Shown: piece by piece, positions 8,500 through 16,398 of the stretch
Layout: each line of letters opens with the position of its first letter
How positions within the stretch are numbered: position 1 is the stretch's first letter
NCBI GenBank assembly: GCA_910578575.1
Contig: CAJTQP010000009.1
Coordinates: forward strand, 1-50,132
Direction: 5' to 3'
DNA: 50,132 nucleotides
DNA from: an uncultured Oscillospiraceae bacterium
Lineage (GTDB): Bacteria > Bacillota > Clostridia > Oscillospirales > Oscillospiraceae
Program-made: the position numbers and the translations under genes
The notes under the pieces: model-generated
Told to the model about the DNA's origin: nothing
Databases searched by the model: none
What the model saw: the letters and a program-made list of their open reading frames with translations, nothing else

Positions 8500-9740
8500 G
8501 CGCCAAGAGACACCGGCTGGACCGGCTGCAAAACCTCCTGATCGTCCTGTTGTCCTGCTCGGCCCTGGTCCTCATCGGACGGACAGGCTTGTTCCAGAAT
8601 ACCCTGGGGCAGGAACGGGGGATGGCGGGGGTGAGCGTCTCCGAAGGCGCTGAGACCACCGCCCTGTCCCAGAGCACCCCCGTGGCCTTGGCGGCCCAGG
8701 CGGGAGAGGGACGGTATAGCCTCCAGTACGACCAGGCGGCGGTGCGTGCCTGCTATGGCGCAGGGCTGGGAGAGCTGCTGACCCAGGCCCTGACCACCAT
8801 GGGGGATGCCACCCTGGTGTCGGAAAAGGACTGGCAGGAGGCGGTGCGCCAGGGGGAGAACTGGGTGTTCTATGACTTCCTCTATAACATCTCCTTTTCC
8901 GGGAAAAACGAGGGACAGGCCCGCTGCTTCCTGCTGACCTTCCATAACGGCCGGGCCAACAACCTCTACTATTTCAATCAGGCCGGGTATTACTGCGCCT
9001 CGGTGGATGCCTCCGGCTCCCCCAACAGCCTCCTGGGGGGGATGCAGGCCGACGGCAGCCGCTTTGCCTTTGAGATAGAGGGGGTGGAGCTGCCCTCTTA
9101 TCAGTTGGTGCGGGACCGCGCCCCCCACTGCCCGGTGTACGTCACCGCCAACCCTCTGGCGGGGCTGGACAACCAAGGCCGGGAGGCCCTGTTGGAACGC
9201 CTGTCCTTCAACCCCAAGGCGGTGTCCATCCATGAGACGGCGGACGGCTCTTTGATCCACGAAGGGGCAGACAGCCTGCGGTTTCAGAAGAACGGAAAGC
9301 TCATCTACCATGGCGCGGAGAACGGGGAGGCCCGCTACCAGGCCCTCTCCATCCGGGACCGGGACCTGCAACGCAAGGCGGAGGAAATTTTATCCCTGGT
9401 GTCCGTGGGGCAGGGACAGCTCTGCTGCCAGGGGGTCACCAGCCTGGGGGACCAGGAGACGGAAGTGACCTTCTATTACCTTCTCAACGGGGCCCGCGTG
9501 AATCTCTGGGATAAGGATTACGGCGCACGTTTCGTCTTTCAGGGGAACAGCCTGGTGTCCTATGAGATTTTCCTCCGGGACTATGCCCAGACGGAGCAGC
9601 GCTGTGCCATCCCGCCCCTGCGCCAAGCGGCGGCGGCGGCCCAGACCATGGGTCAGGGGGGCCGGGAGCTGCAAGTGTGCTACCAGGACAGTGGGGAAGA
9701 GTATATTTATGCCCACTGGGCGGTGCGGGAAGCGGAGTAA
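8496..9740 (+). CDS. yycH: YycH-like regulator of the WalRK system
   Basis: A 414-residue protein with a short cytoplasmic basic N-terminus, one membrane anchor near residues 12-32 (NLLIVLLSCSALVLIG) and a large extracytoplasmic domain. Its ATG overlaps the kinase stop by 4 bases, so translation is coupled. In Bacillus and Staphylococcus YycH binds WalK with YycI through the membrane and modulates its activity. Sequence identity to characterised YycH is not obvious by eye; the call rests on topology, size and place in the operon, third gene after walR-walK. Confidence 0.7.
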   Translation: MSAKRHRLDRLQNLLIVLLSCSALVLIGRTGLFQNTLGQERGMAGVSVSEGAETTALSQSTPVALAAQAGEGRYSLQYDQAAVRACYGAGLGELLTQALTTMGDATLVSEKDWQEAVRQGENWVFYDFLYNISFSGKNEGQARCFLLTFHNGRANNLYYFNQAGYYCASVDASGSPNSLLGGMQADGSRFAFEIEGVELPSYQLVRDRAPHCPVYVTANPLAGLDNQGREALLERLSFNPKAVSIHETADGSLIHEGADSLRFQKNGKLIYHGAENGEARYQALSIRDRDLQRKAEEILSLVSVGQGQLCCQGVTSLGDQETEVTFYYLLNGARVNLWDKDYGARFVFQGNSLVSYEIFLRDYAQTEQRCAIPPLRQAAAAAQTMGQGGRELQVCYQDSGEEYIYAHWAVREAE

Positions 9741-9752
9741 GGAGGCCAGGCC

Positions 9753-10244
9753 ATGGAACGTACCAAGTTAAAACTGACGGTGATTCTCCTCCTGGCCATC
9801 CTCAATGTGGTGCTTCTGGGAAAAATCGTGGCCCAGGACCAGGCCAGCCGGGCTTACACTGAGACGGGCCGGAGCCAAGCGGTGGTCTATCTCCAAAACA
9901 ATGGCATCACCGTCTCGGAGGCGGTGGTTCCCTGGGAGAGCGGCCTGCGGGGCAAGGCGGCTGCGGAGCTGGTGCTGAATGGGGACCAGTTGCCGGAGGG
10001 GAAGCTGCCGCTGGCCTATGACATCTTGGAGATGCGGGGGGCGGAGACCCTGCTGAAGGAATTTGTGGTGGGGATGGCCGCTCTGGGGGAGCGCTGCACC
10101 GTGATTCGAGAGATTCAGGAGGGATATTGGTACACCAGCGATGGGACCCAGGCGCTGCTGACGCCGGTGTGGCGGATGGAGACGGACCGGGGGAACTATC
10201 TGCTGGATGGTAATACGGGGACGCTGCGGCATCTGTATGAATGA
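9753..10244 (+). CDS. yycI: YycI-like regulator of the WalRK system
   Basis: A 163-residue protein with an N-terminal signal anchor (KLTVILLLAILNVVLLGKIV, residues 5-24) and a small extracytoplasmic domain ending YLLDGNTGTLRHLYE, a fold typical of YycI and two-component regulatory propeptide-like domains. GGAGG sits 6 bases before the ATG and the gene follows yycH by 12 bases. It is expected to form a membrane complex with YycH and WalK. It is shorter than the Bacillus protein. The usual fifth gene, the yycJ metallo-hydrolase, does not follow; a strong terminator ends the operon here. Confidence 0.7.
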   Translation: MERTKLKLTVILLLAILNVVLLGKIVAQDQASRAYTETGRSQAVVYLQNNGITVSEAVVPWESGLRGKAAAELVLNGDQLPEGKLPLAYDILEMRGAETLLKEFVVGMAALGERCTVIREIQEGYWYTSDGTQALLTPVWRMETDRGNYLLDGNTGTLRHLYE

Positions 10245-10252
10245 GAATATAA

Positions 10253-10291
10253 AAAAACCGTGCCAGGAATGCGGATCCTGGCACGGTTTTT
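10253..10291 (+). terminator. Intrinsic terminator of the wal operon
   Basis: A perfect 16-bp stem (10253-10268 with 10276-10291), 7-nt loop, ending in TTTTT. Confidence 0.93.
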
Positions 10292-10332
10292 GGTTGTTCG
10301 AGGGGCCTCGTTTCTGCGAAACATCGGCGGGG

Positions 10333-10436
10333 GCGGGCGCTGCCCGCACCCGGCAGAGGCGCTGCCTCTGCACTCCGCCAGGAGCTCTGCTCCTGGACCT
10401 CGCCACCTTTTGAAAAAGGTGGACGAAAACTTTAAT
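10333..10436 (-). repeat. Multi-hairpin 3'-UTR repeat, copy 1
   Basis: Read on the minus strand it begins at the fusA stop codon with a 34-nt segment (10403-10436) that is identical, in reverse complement, to 50035-50068 just after the comEC stop. It contains a CCACCTTTT/AAAAGGTGG hairpin. Three more short hairpins follow, at 10378-10396, 10353-10371 and 10333-10347, separated by 5-6 nt spacers (CGGAGT, CGGGT) and closed by AGA or AGC triloops. Stem sequences differ between hairpins while pairing is kept. Confidence 0.85.
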
Positions 10437-12499
10437 CAGCCTTCCTCTTGGATGGCCTTTGCGTCATCAATGGCCTTCTGCTGGGCGGCAGGGGGTGCCT
10501 CCTCATAGCGCACGAAGTGGAAGGAGAAGGAACCACGGCTCTGGGTGATGGAGCGCAGGTCGATGGCATAAGTGGTCATCTCTGCCATGGGCACCTCGGC
10601 CTCCAGGATCTGGTCCCCGTCGGGAGTGGGGTTCATACCCATGACCCGGCCACGGCGCTTGTTCAGGTCGCCCATGACGTCGCCCAGATAGCTGTCGGGG
10701 ATGGTGACCTTCAACTCACCGATGGGCTCCAGGATGGTGGGGTTGGCGTTGGCGATGCCCTCCTTATAGGCCAGCTGGGCGGCGGTCTTGAAGGCCATTT
10801 CGTTGGAGTCTACGGGGTGGTAGGAGCCGTCGTACAGGGTGGCTTTCAGGCCCACCAGGGGATAACCCGCCAGCACGCCGCGGTTCACCGCGTCCCGCAG
10901 GCCCTTTTCCACGGCGGGGAAGAAGTTCTTGGGCACGGAGCCGCCAAAGACTTCCTCGGCGAAGATCATCTCTTCGGACTCGTCCTGGGGCTCGAAGCGG
11001 ATCCACACGTCACCGAACTGGCCGGAACCGCCGGTCTGCTTCTTGTGGCGGCCGTGGGCCTCCACGCTCTTGCGGATTTTTTCCCGATAGGCCACGCGGG
11101 CGTCGGAGAGCTCGGCCTCCACACTGAAGCGGCTTTTCAGGCGGGACACCAGCACGTCCAACTGGATGTCGCCGGCGCCGGAGAGGACCACCTGATGGGT
11201 CTCGGCGTTGTTGACGATGGTAAAGGTGGGGTCCTCTTCGTTCATGCGGATGAGGCCGGAGGCCACCTTGTCGTCCTGGCCACGGGTCTTGGGGGAGATG
11301 GCCTTGGAGAAGCAGGGCTCGGCAAAGGGGATGGGGGCGGGCTTCACGGCGAACTTGGGGTCGCACAGGGCCTCGCCGGTCTTGAGCCGGTCCATCTTGC
11401 CGATGGTGCCGATGTCGCCGCAGACGATCTCCTTGACCTCGTCGTTCTTCTTGCCCTTCATGGTGTACAGACGGCCCAGCTTTTCCGTGTTGCCGCTGGT
11501 GGTGTTCACCAGGCCCATGTCGGAGGTGAGCTTGCCGGAGAGGAGCTTGACGAAGGAGTATTTGCCATACTGGTCGGAGACGGTCTTGAACACGAAGGCC
11601 ACGGTGGGACCGTTGGGGTCGCACTTGATCTCCACGGCTTCGCCATTGTCGTCCTGGGCCTGGACAGGGGCCACCTCATTGGGGGCGGGGGCCAGGTCCA
11701 CGATGCAGTCCATCAGGTAGTTGGTGCCCATGCCGGTGATGGCGCTGCCGCAGACCACAGGGGCGATGCTGCCGTCTTTCACGCCGGCTTTCAGGCCCTG
11801 GATGATCTCCTGGGCGCTGAGGCTGCCCTCGTCGAAGTATTTTTCCATCAGGGCTTCGTCCACCCCGGCGGCGGCCTCCATGAGGGCGTCGTAGGCGGCG
11901 TCCACGTCCCCGGCGGCATCGGCGGGGATGGCGGTCTCGCCCTTGGCATCGTATGCCTTCTTATGGAGCAGGTCCACGAAGGCGGTGACCACGCCACCGG
12001 CCCCTACGATGGGGTGGACGATGGGGGTCACGGCGGTGCCGAACTTCTCCTTTAGGGCATCCACGGTGCCGTTGAAGTCGGCGTTCTCCTCGTCGCAGCG
12101 GGAGATATAGATCATCCGGGGCATATTCCGCTCCCGGAGCATTTTCCAGGCCCGGTCGGCGCCTACGCTCAGGCCGTCCTTGGCGGAGCAGACCATCACG
12201 CCGGTGTCGGCGGCGTAGAGAGCGGAGCACACTTCACCGGCAAAGTCGAAGTTGCCCGGCGTATCCAGCACGTTCAGCTTGTGGTCCCGGTAGGTGAGGG
12301 GGGCACAGGCCATGGAGATGGAGATCTGGCGCTTCACTTCCTCCTGGTCGTAGTCGCAGGTGGTGTTGCCATCGGGGGTCTTACCCAGGCGGTCGATGGC
12401 CCCGGTGAGGAAAAGCATGCTTTCAGCCAGAGAGGTCTTGCCGTTGCCGCCGTGGCCCAGCAGGCAGACGTTGCGGATTTTGTCGGTGGAATAGCTCAT
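10436..12499 (-). CDS. Elongation factor G-like translational GTPase (second-type EF-G)
   Basis: A 687-residue, five-domain EF-G homologue. G1 is GHGGNGKTS instead of the AHIDAGKTT of housekeeping EF-G, G3 is DTPGNFDF, and the G4 NKxD box is replaced by SRCD (in YISRCDEENADF), which keeps only the Asp. Domain IV (GGSGQFGDVWIRFEP) and the C-terminal domain (DLNKRRGRVMGM) are intact. Such EF-G2 or TetM-like paralogues sit outside the str operon and act in ribosome recycling, translocation or resistance; which one applies here is unknown. AGGAGAG precedes the ATG. It has its own promoter, and the multi-hairpin repeat begins at the stop codon. Confidence 0.88.
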   Translation of the reverse strand: MSYSTDKIRNVCLLGHGGNGKTSLAESMLFLTGAIDRLGKTPDGNTTCDYDQEEVKRQISISMACAPLTYRDHKLNVLDTPGNFDFAGEVCSALYAADTGVMVCSAKDGLSVGADRAWKMLRERNMPRMIYISRCDEENADFNGTVDALKEKFGTAVTPIVHPIVGAGGVVTAFVDLLHKKAYDAKGETAIPADAAGDVDAAYDALMEAAAGVDEALMEKYFDEGSLSAQEIIQGLKAGVKDGSIAPVVCGSAITGMGTNYLMDCIVDLAPAPNEVAPVQAQDDNGEAVEIKCDPNGPTVAFVFKTVSDQYGKYSFVKLLSGKLTSDMGLVNTTSGNTEKLGRLYTMKGKKNDEVKEIVCGDIGTIGKMDRLKTGEALCDPKFAVKPAPIPFAEPCFSKAISPKTRGQDDKVASGLIRMNEEDPTFTIVNNAETHQVVLSGAGDIQLDVLVSRLKSRFSVEAELSDARVAYREKIRKSVEAHGRHKKQTGGSGQFGDVWIRFEPQDESEEMIFAEEVFGGSVPKNFFPAVEKGLRDAVNRGVLAGYPLVGLKATLYDGSYHPVDSNEMAFKTAAQLAYKEGIANANPTILEPIGELKVTIPDSYLGDVMGDLNKRRGRVMGMNPTPDGDQILEAEVPMAEMTTYAIDLRSITQSRGSFSFHFVRYEEAPPAAQQKAIDDAKAIQEEG

Positions 12500-12528
12500 A
12501 ACTGTGTTCTCTCCTTATTTAGACTAAA

Positions 12529-12547
12529 GCGGGAGGATTGGTCCCGC
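12529..12547 (-). promoter_or_regulatory. Leader hairpin upstream of the EF-G-like gene
   Basis: GCGGGA (12529-12534) pairs with TCCCGC (12542-12547), followed on the minus strand by TTT. It lies in the leader between the promoter and the ATG and may be a weak attenuator. Confidence 0.35.
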
Positions 12548-12579
12548 GCCATCACGGGGGAAATGGCTTCATAGAACCA

Positions 12580-12608
12580 AGTATACAACAAGAGGCAGGA
12601 ACTGACAA
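12580..12608 (-). promoter_or_regulatory. Promoter of the EF-G-like gene
   Basis: Minus strand: TTGTCA (12603-12608), 17-bp spacer, TATACT (12580-12585). Confidence 0.75.
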
Positions 12609-12656
12609 CAGAAAAAATAGAAAAAGCGGGAAAATTTTTGGCAAAACCGCCGGGAC

Positions 12657-13652
12657 TTACGCCGGATCCTCCCTGGGCGGGTCTTTCAGCTCCCGCTTGA
12701 TGCCGGCGGTGACCCGGTAGACGTCCTCCAGGGTGGTGATCTTGGAGATTTCTCCCTTCCAGTAGGCGGCGTGGGGCACGCCCTTCAAGTACCAGGCATA
12801 ATGCTTCCGGGCCTCCAGGCAGGCGATGCGCTCCCCCTTGTGCTGGGCCGCCAGCTCAAATTGCCGCACCGCCGTGTCGCAGCGCTGGTCCAGGGGGGGC
12901 AGGGGGGGGATCTCCTGGCCCTGGATGGCCGCCAGGGCCTGTTGGAACAGCCAGGGGTTGCCAAAGACCCCGCGGGCCAGCATCACCCCGTCGGCCCCGG
13001 TATAGGATAGGATGCGCCTGGCATCCCGGCCGGAGAACACGTCCCCGTTGGCGATGAGGGGGATGGAGAGCTGTTGCTTCATCTCCCGGATGGCGTCCCA
13101 GTTGGCGGTGCCGGCGTACATCTGCACCTTGGTGCGGCCGTGGAGGGTGATGGCCGCCACCCCCAGTGCTTCCAGAGCGCGGGCCAGGTCAAAGCAGACG
13201 ATGCTGCCCTTGTCCCAGCCCAGGCGCATTTTCACCGTTACCGGCTTTCCCTTGGACCCTTTGAGGACCCCTTCCGCCACCTTGCAGGCCTTGTCCAGAT
13301 CCTTGAGCAGGCCGGAGCCGTCGCCGTTGTTGGCGATTTTGGGCACAGGACAACCCATGTTGATGTCGATGAGGTCCGCCGTGGTCTCCTCCGCCACGAT
13401 GGCCGCTGCCTCCTCCATGCAGCCGGGGTCGCTGCCGAAGAGCTGCACCCCGGCGGGGTGTTCCTCCGGGCCTAGCTCCATCAGGGGGCGGGTCTTTTTG
13501 TCCTGGTAGCACAGGGCCTTGGCGCTGACCATTTCACTAAAGGTACAGCCTGCCCCCAGCTCCCGGCACACAGCCCGAAAGGCGATGTCCGTCACCCCCG
13601 CCATGGGGGCCAGGAGCAGGGGGGAGGGGAGGGAAATGGAACCGATCTGCAT
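12657..13652 (-). CDS. dusB: tRNA-dihydrouridine synthase (DusB type)
   Basis: A 331-residue FMN enzyme that reduces uridine to dihydrouridine in the tRNA D-loop. It has the TIM-barrel start LLLAPMAGVTD, the catalytic cysteine loop NMGCPVPKI, KMRLGWD, and the FMN phosphate site NGDVFSG with GADGVMLARG. The frame is open to a TTG at 13676, but the ATG at 13652 lies 8 bases after GAGG and matches the usual family start (MQIGSISLPSPLLLAPM). The promoter at 13692-13721 shares its -35 box with the divergent channel gene. No clear T-run terminator follows before the EF-G promoter. Confidence 0.92.
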   Translation of the reverse strand: MQIGSISLPSPLLLAPMAGVTDIAFRAVCRELGAGCTFSEMVSAKALCYQDKKTRPLMELGPEEHPAGVQLFGSDPGCMEEAAAIVAEETTADLIDINMGCPVPKIANNGDGSGLLKDLDKACKVAEGVLKGSKGKPVTVKMRLGWDKGSIVCFDLARALEALGVAAITLHGRTKVQMYAGTANWDAIREMKQQLSIPLIANGDVFSGRDARRILSYTGADGVMLARGVFGNPWLFQQALAAIQGQEIPPLPPLDQRCDTAVRQFELAAQHKGERIACLEARKHYAWYLKGVPHAAYWKGEISKITTLEDVYRVTAGIKRELKDPPREDPA

Positions 13653-13691
13653 GGGGATCGCCTCACTTTCAAACAACAGGGAGTTTCCTGC

Positions 13692-13743
13692 ATCTTACCA
13701 TAGATCCTGGGGGTTTGACAAGTGGGCGGATTGTTGATATAGT
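13692..13743. promoter_or_regulatory. Divergent dusB / ClC promoters sharing one -35 box
   Basis: Rightward: TTGACA (13715-13720), 17-bp spacer, TATAGT (13738-13743). Leftward: TTGTCA (13716-13721), 18-bp spacer, TAAGAT (13692-13697). The two -35 hexamers overlap by five bases because TTGACAA reads as TTGTCAA on the other strand. Confidence 0.7.
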
Positions 13744-13778
13744 GTGGGAACTAGTTTCAAAAGCTTGGAGGGAGCACC

Positions 13779-15113
13779 ATGAGGGAGAAAGAGACGCCGG
13801 TGAAGTCCCGGCCCAAGGACCACATCCTCCGGCGGCTCTATGCGGAGCTGCGCTTTTCCGGGGAGAGCCTGCGCATCAACGGCCGGGCCATGGTGTTTGC
13901 CCTGGCGGTGGGCATCGTGGTGGGCCTGTGTGGTGGCTGCTTCGTCTACCTGTTAGGCCTGGCGGAGCTGCTGTGCAACGATACCCTTTGGGCGGCACTG
14001 CTGCTGCCTCTGGCGGGGTTGGTGGTGGTGTGGCTCTACCGCCGGGGCGGCATCAAGACCGCCGGCGGGACGGACCTCATCGTCCAGGCGGCGCGGGGGG
14101 AACAGCCGGTATCCCGGCTGCTGGCCCCGGTGATTTTCCTCTCCACCCTTCTCACCCACGGCTTCGGCGGCTCCTCTGGACGGGAGGGGGCGGCCCTGCA
14201 ACTGGGGGGCTCCCTGGCGGAGCTGGTGCGTAAGGGCTTTCGCATCGGGGATGAGTTCTCGGACCTGGCCATCATGACCGGCATGAGTGCGGGCTTCTCC
14301 GCCGTCTTTGGCAACCCCATCTCCGCCGCCATCTTTGCCCTGGAGATCTCCTGCGTGGGCATCCTGCCCTTGGGGGCCATGTTCCCCTGTGTGGTGGCCT
14401 CCCTCACCGCCAAGACCGTGGCCCGGACCCTGGGGAGCCGGGGGGTGAACTTTTACATCAACTCCCCTGGCGCGGACCTGCTCTTTTATGGCCAGGTCCT
14501 GCTCCTGGCAGCCGCCTGCGGTCTGCTGAGTATTTTGGTGTGTTACACCTTCTCCGGGGTGCGCACCGGACTGGAACGGCTGCTGCCCAACCCCTATCTC
14601 CGGGTGTTGGCCGGGGGCAGTGTGGTGGTGGTGCTGACCCTGCTCCTGGGCACCAAGTTGTATTTAGGCACCGGGGAGGGCATCATCGCCGCGGCCATCA
14701 ACCGGGGAGAGAGCCACCCTCTGGACTTTGTACTCAAACTGTTCTTCACCGCCCTGACCTTGGGGGCGGGGTTGAAAGGGGGCGAGATCGTCCCCTCCTT
14801 CGCCATCGGCGCGGCCTTTGGCTGCACCGTGGGGCCCCTGTTGGGCCTGCCGGCCCCTTACGCCGCCGCTGTGGGGATGATTGCCCTGTTCTGCGCCGTC
14901 ACCAACTGTCCCCTCACTGCCCTGGTGCTGAGCTTTGAGGTGTTCTCCTTCTGCAATGCCGGGGGTTTCCTCATGGCGGTGTCCGCCAGCTTCCTCTTCT
15001 CTGGCTACGGGGGGCTATATGCCAAGCAGAAGTTCGCCTTTTCCAAAACGGCGGACGCCGGGGGGACCCTCCACTACTCCAGGGACCACCGGCCCCCCAA
15101 CGCCCCCAGATAA
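13779..15113 (+). CDS. ClC-family chloride channel / H+:Cl- antiporter
   Basis: A 444-residue, about 10-12 helix membrane protein. GSSGREGAALQ carries the gating glutamate at residue 136 (GREGP motif of ClC), and GGEIVPSFAIGAAFG is the second conserved anion-pore loop. Chloride or another anion would be moved across the cytoplasmic membrane, often for acid tolerance. The selectivity-filter serine region of ClC-ec1 (GSGIP) is represented by AGGTDLIV, so anion preference may differ. No CBS domains follow. GGAGGGAG precedes the ATG. A hairpin after the stop overlaps the next gene's ribosome site. Confidence 0.88.
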   Translation: MREKETPVKSRPKDHILRRLYAELRFSGESLRINGRAMVFALAVGIVVGLCGGCFVYLLGLAELLCNDTLWAALLLPLAGLVVVWLYRRGGIKTAGGTDLIVQAARGEQPVSRLLAPVIFLSTLLTHGFGGSSGREGAALQLGGSLAELVRKGFRIGDEFSDLAIMTGMSAGFSAVFGNPISAAIFALEISCVGILPLGAMFPCVVASLTAKTVARTLGSRGVNFYINSPGADLLFYGQVLLLAAACGLLSILVCYTFSGVRTGLERLLPNPYLRVLAGGSVVVVLTLLLGTKLYLGTGEGIIAAAINRGESHPLDFVLKLFFTALTLGAGLKGGEIVPSFAIGAAFGCTVGPLLGLPAPYAAAVGMIALFCAVTNCPLTALVLSFEVFSFCNAGGFLMAVSASFLFSGYGGLYAKQKFAFSKTADAGGTLHYSRDHRPPNAPR

Positions 15114-15135
15114 AATTCCCTAGGTTCTGTGGACT

Positions 15136-15172
15136 TCCTCTGGTAAAATGCCTTCCATACTTTACCAGAGGA
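15136..15172 (+). promoter_or_regulatory. Hairpin partly covering the lipoprotein ribosome site
   Basis: A 12-bp perfect stem (15136-15147 with 15161-15172, 13-nt loop). The right arm runs into GAGGAAAGG, the Shine-Dalgarno of the gene at 15183. With no T-run it is a poor terminator and could limit translation of the lipoprotein. Confidence 0.5.
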
Positions 15173-15182
15173 GGAAAGGCCT

Positions 15183-15767
15183 ATGAAGCATGTATCGTGG
15201 AAGGGGATGGCTGCCCTGGTCTACACCCTGCTTGTCCTCAGCGGCTGCGGTGGGGAGGCCCCGGAGGCGGCCCAGGCGCCGGAGACAGCGGAGGACCAGC
15301 TCCGGGCAGGGGTCACCCAGGAGCTGGAGCGGATCAAGGCCCTGAGCCGAGGCACCATGGGGAACTTGGGCGGGTCCGAGGTGGTGTCTCTGGAGGACTA
15401 CACTGTGGACCCCCAAGCTCTTATCCAGGCAACCATGGCAGAGTTTGATTACCGTATCGACCAGGTGGCCCTGGACGAAGAGGAGACCGCCGCCGACGTG
15501 ACCCTCCGGTTTACCAGCAAACCCGCAGGCCAGGCCCTGGTGGGCTGGCTGGAATCGCGGGACCGGGGGCAGATTTCGGCGCTGTCATCCCTGTCCAAGG
15601 AGGAGCTGGGACGGCAGCTCCGAGTGGACCTGGTCAAAGCCATCCACGCGGCCCCGGCGGTGGAGACCACAGTGGTGCTGCCCTGGGCCTACATAGAGGG
15701 GCGCTGGAGCCTCACCCCGGCGGGGCAGGAGGCCCTCACCGCTGTGTTTTTGGGGGAAGGCGGTTGA
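15183..15767 (+). CDS. Putative lipoprotein, function unknown
   Basis: A 194-residue protein with a lipoprotein signal: basic start, hydrophobic ALVYTLLVL and lipobox LSGC (Cys near residue 22), followed by an acidic and proline-rich linker. The mature part is a helical/strand mix (VTLRFTSKPAGQALVGWLE) resembling DUF5105-like domains, but I do not recognise it firmly. It would be anchored on the outer face of the membrane. GAGGAAAGG precedes the ATG. It follows the ClC gene by 69 bp and is followed by the spore coat pair. Confidence 0.65.
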   Translation: MKHVSWKGMAALVYTLLVLSGCGGEAPEAAQAPETAEDQLRAGVTQELERIKALSRGTMGNLGGSEVVSLEDYTVDPQALIQATMAEFDYRIDQVALDEEETAADVTLRFTSKPAGQALVGWLESRDRGQISALSSLSKEELGRQLRVDLVKAIHAAPAVETTVVLPWAYIEGRWSLTPAGQEALTAVFLGEGG

Positions 15768-15843
15768 TGCATCAAAAAAACTTTTTGGAACGCCCTGCAT
15801 AATCTCCCCTGCCTGCGCCAAACTAGCTCCTGAGGTGATAAAC

Positions 15844-16017
15844 ATGACCGAAAAGGAACTTTTGTATGTGGAAGATGCCCTGGGCCACGAGCAGTACTTC
15901 CAAACCCAGTGCAAGCAGACAGCCCAGGACCTGAAAAACGCCAAGCTCCGCGCCTGCGTGGAGGACATGGCCAAGAAGCACCAGCAGCTCTTTCAGAGCT
16001 TCTATGACCTGCTGTAA
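15844..16017 (+). CDS. Small spore coat-associated protein (CotF partner)
   Basis: A 57-residue, helical, charge-rich protein (TEKELLYVEDALGHEQYF, AKLRACVEDMAKKHQQ). A GTG at 15835 is in frame, but it lies inside the GAGGTG ribosome site; the ATG at 15844 has 6-base spacing and is preferred. It precedes the CotF-like gene by 14 bases. Clostridia often carry such a short ferritin-like helical protein paired with a CotF-domain protein, and this pairing is the basis for the call. It would act in the spore coat in the mother cell. Confidence 0.65.
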   Translation: MTEKELLYVEDALGHEQYFQTQCKQTAQDLKNAKLRACVEDMAKKHQQLFQSFYDLL

Positions 16018-16031
16018 GGGAGGGACGACCA

Positions 16032-16292
16032 GTGAACGACAAGAATCTGATGGAGAACATCCTCTTATTGGAGAAGGGCGGCTGCGATCTCTTCCTCCAC
16101 GGCACCATCGAGTCCGGCACGGAGAACGTACACCAGGCCTTCCAGACGGCCCTGAACGCCTCCCTGAACATGCAGGACAGCATCTATGACGAGATGACCG
16201 ACATGGGCTGGTATCCCACCCAGCAGGTGGAGCAGAAAAAGATCAACACTGTGAAAGAAAAGTTCAGCGCCCAGAGCCAGAGCGCACAGTAA
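16032..16292 (+). CDS. CotF-family spore coat protein
   Basis: An 86-residue protein with the coat F domain hallmarks: FLHGTIESGTENVHQAF, a central MQDSIYDEM helix and GWYPTQQVEQKKI near the C-terminus. GTG start with GGGAGGG about 8 bases upstream. Together with the gene at 15844 it forms a two-gene unit ended by a strong terminator. The presence of coat genes supports a spore-forming host, although some non-sporulating clostridia keep them. Confidence 0.85.
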   Translation: MNDKNLMENILLLEKGGCDLFLHGTIESGTENVHQAFQTALNASLNMQDSIYDEMTDMGWYPTQQVEQKKINTVKEKFSAQSQSAQ

Positions 16293-16295
16293 ACG

Positions 16296-16332
16296 AACCA
16301 GGACCGGCAGTTGCATTGCCGGTCCTGGTTTT
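16296..16332 (+). terminator. Intrinsic terminator of the coat gene pair
   Basis: A 14-bp perfect stem (16296-16309 with 16317-16330), 7-nt loop, followed by TT. Confidence 0.85.
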
Positions 16333-16348
16333 CTTGCGTTTACACAGA

Positions 16349-16397
16349 AGGAGCCGCCGGCGGGGAAAAACACTCCGTCAGCGGCTCCTGGTTTTTT
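16349..16397 (+). terminator. Second terminator facing the DUF305 gene
   Basis: AGGAGCCGC (16349-16357) pairs with GCGGCTCCT (16381-16389), followed by GGTTTTTTCTT. It backs up the coat terminator and prevents read-through into the leftward DUF305 gene. Confidence 0.7.
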
Positions 16398-16398
16398 C

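Noticed and set aside
10292..10436. CRISPR array, because of regularly spaced repeats
   Set aside because: Units are short hairpins with different stems and 5-6 nt spacers, not identical repeats with 30-nt spacers, and no cas genes are present.
15790..15810. Sporulation sigma-factor promoter (GCATAATCT) before the coat pair
   Set aside because: A CATA-like -10 is visible, but no convincing -35 for SigE, SigK or SigG at the right distance.
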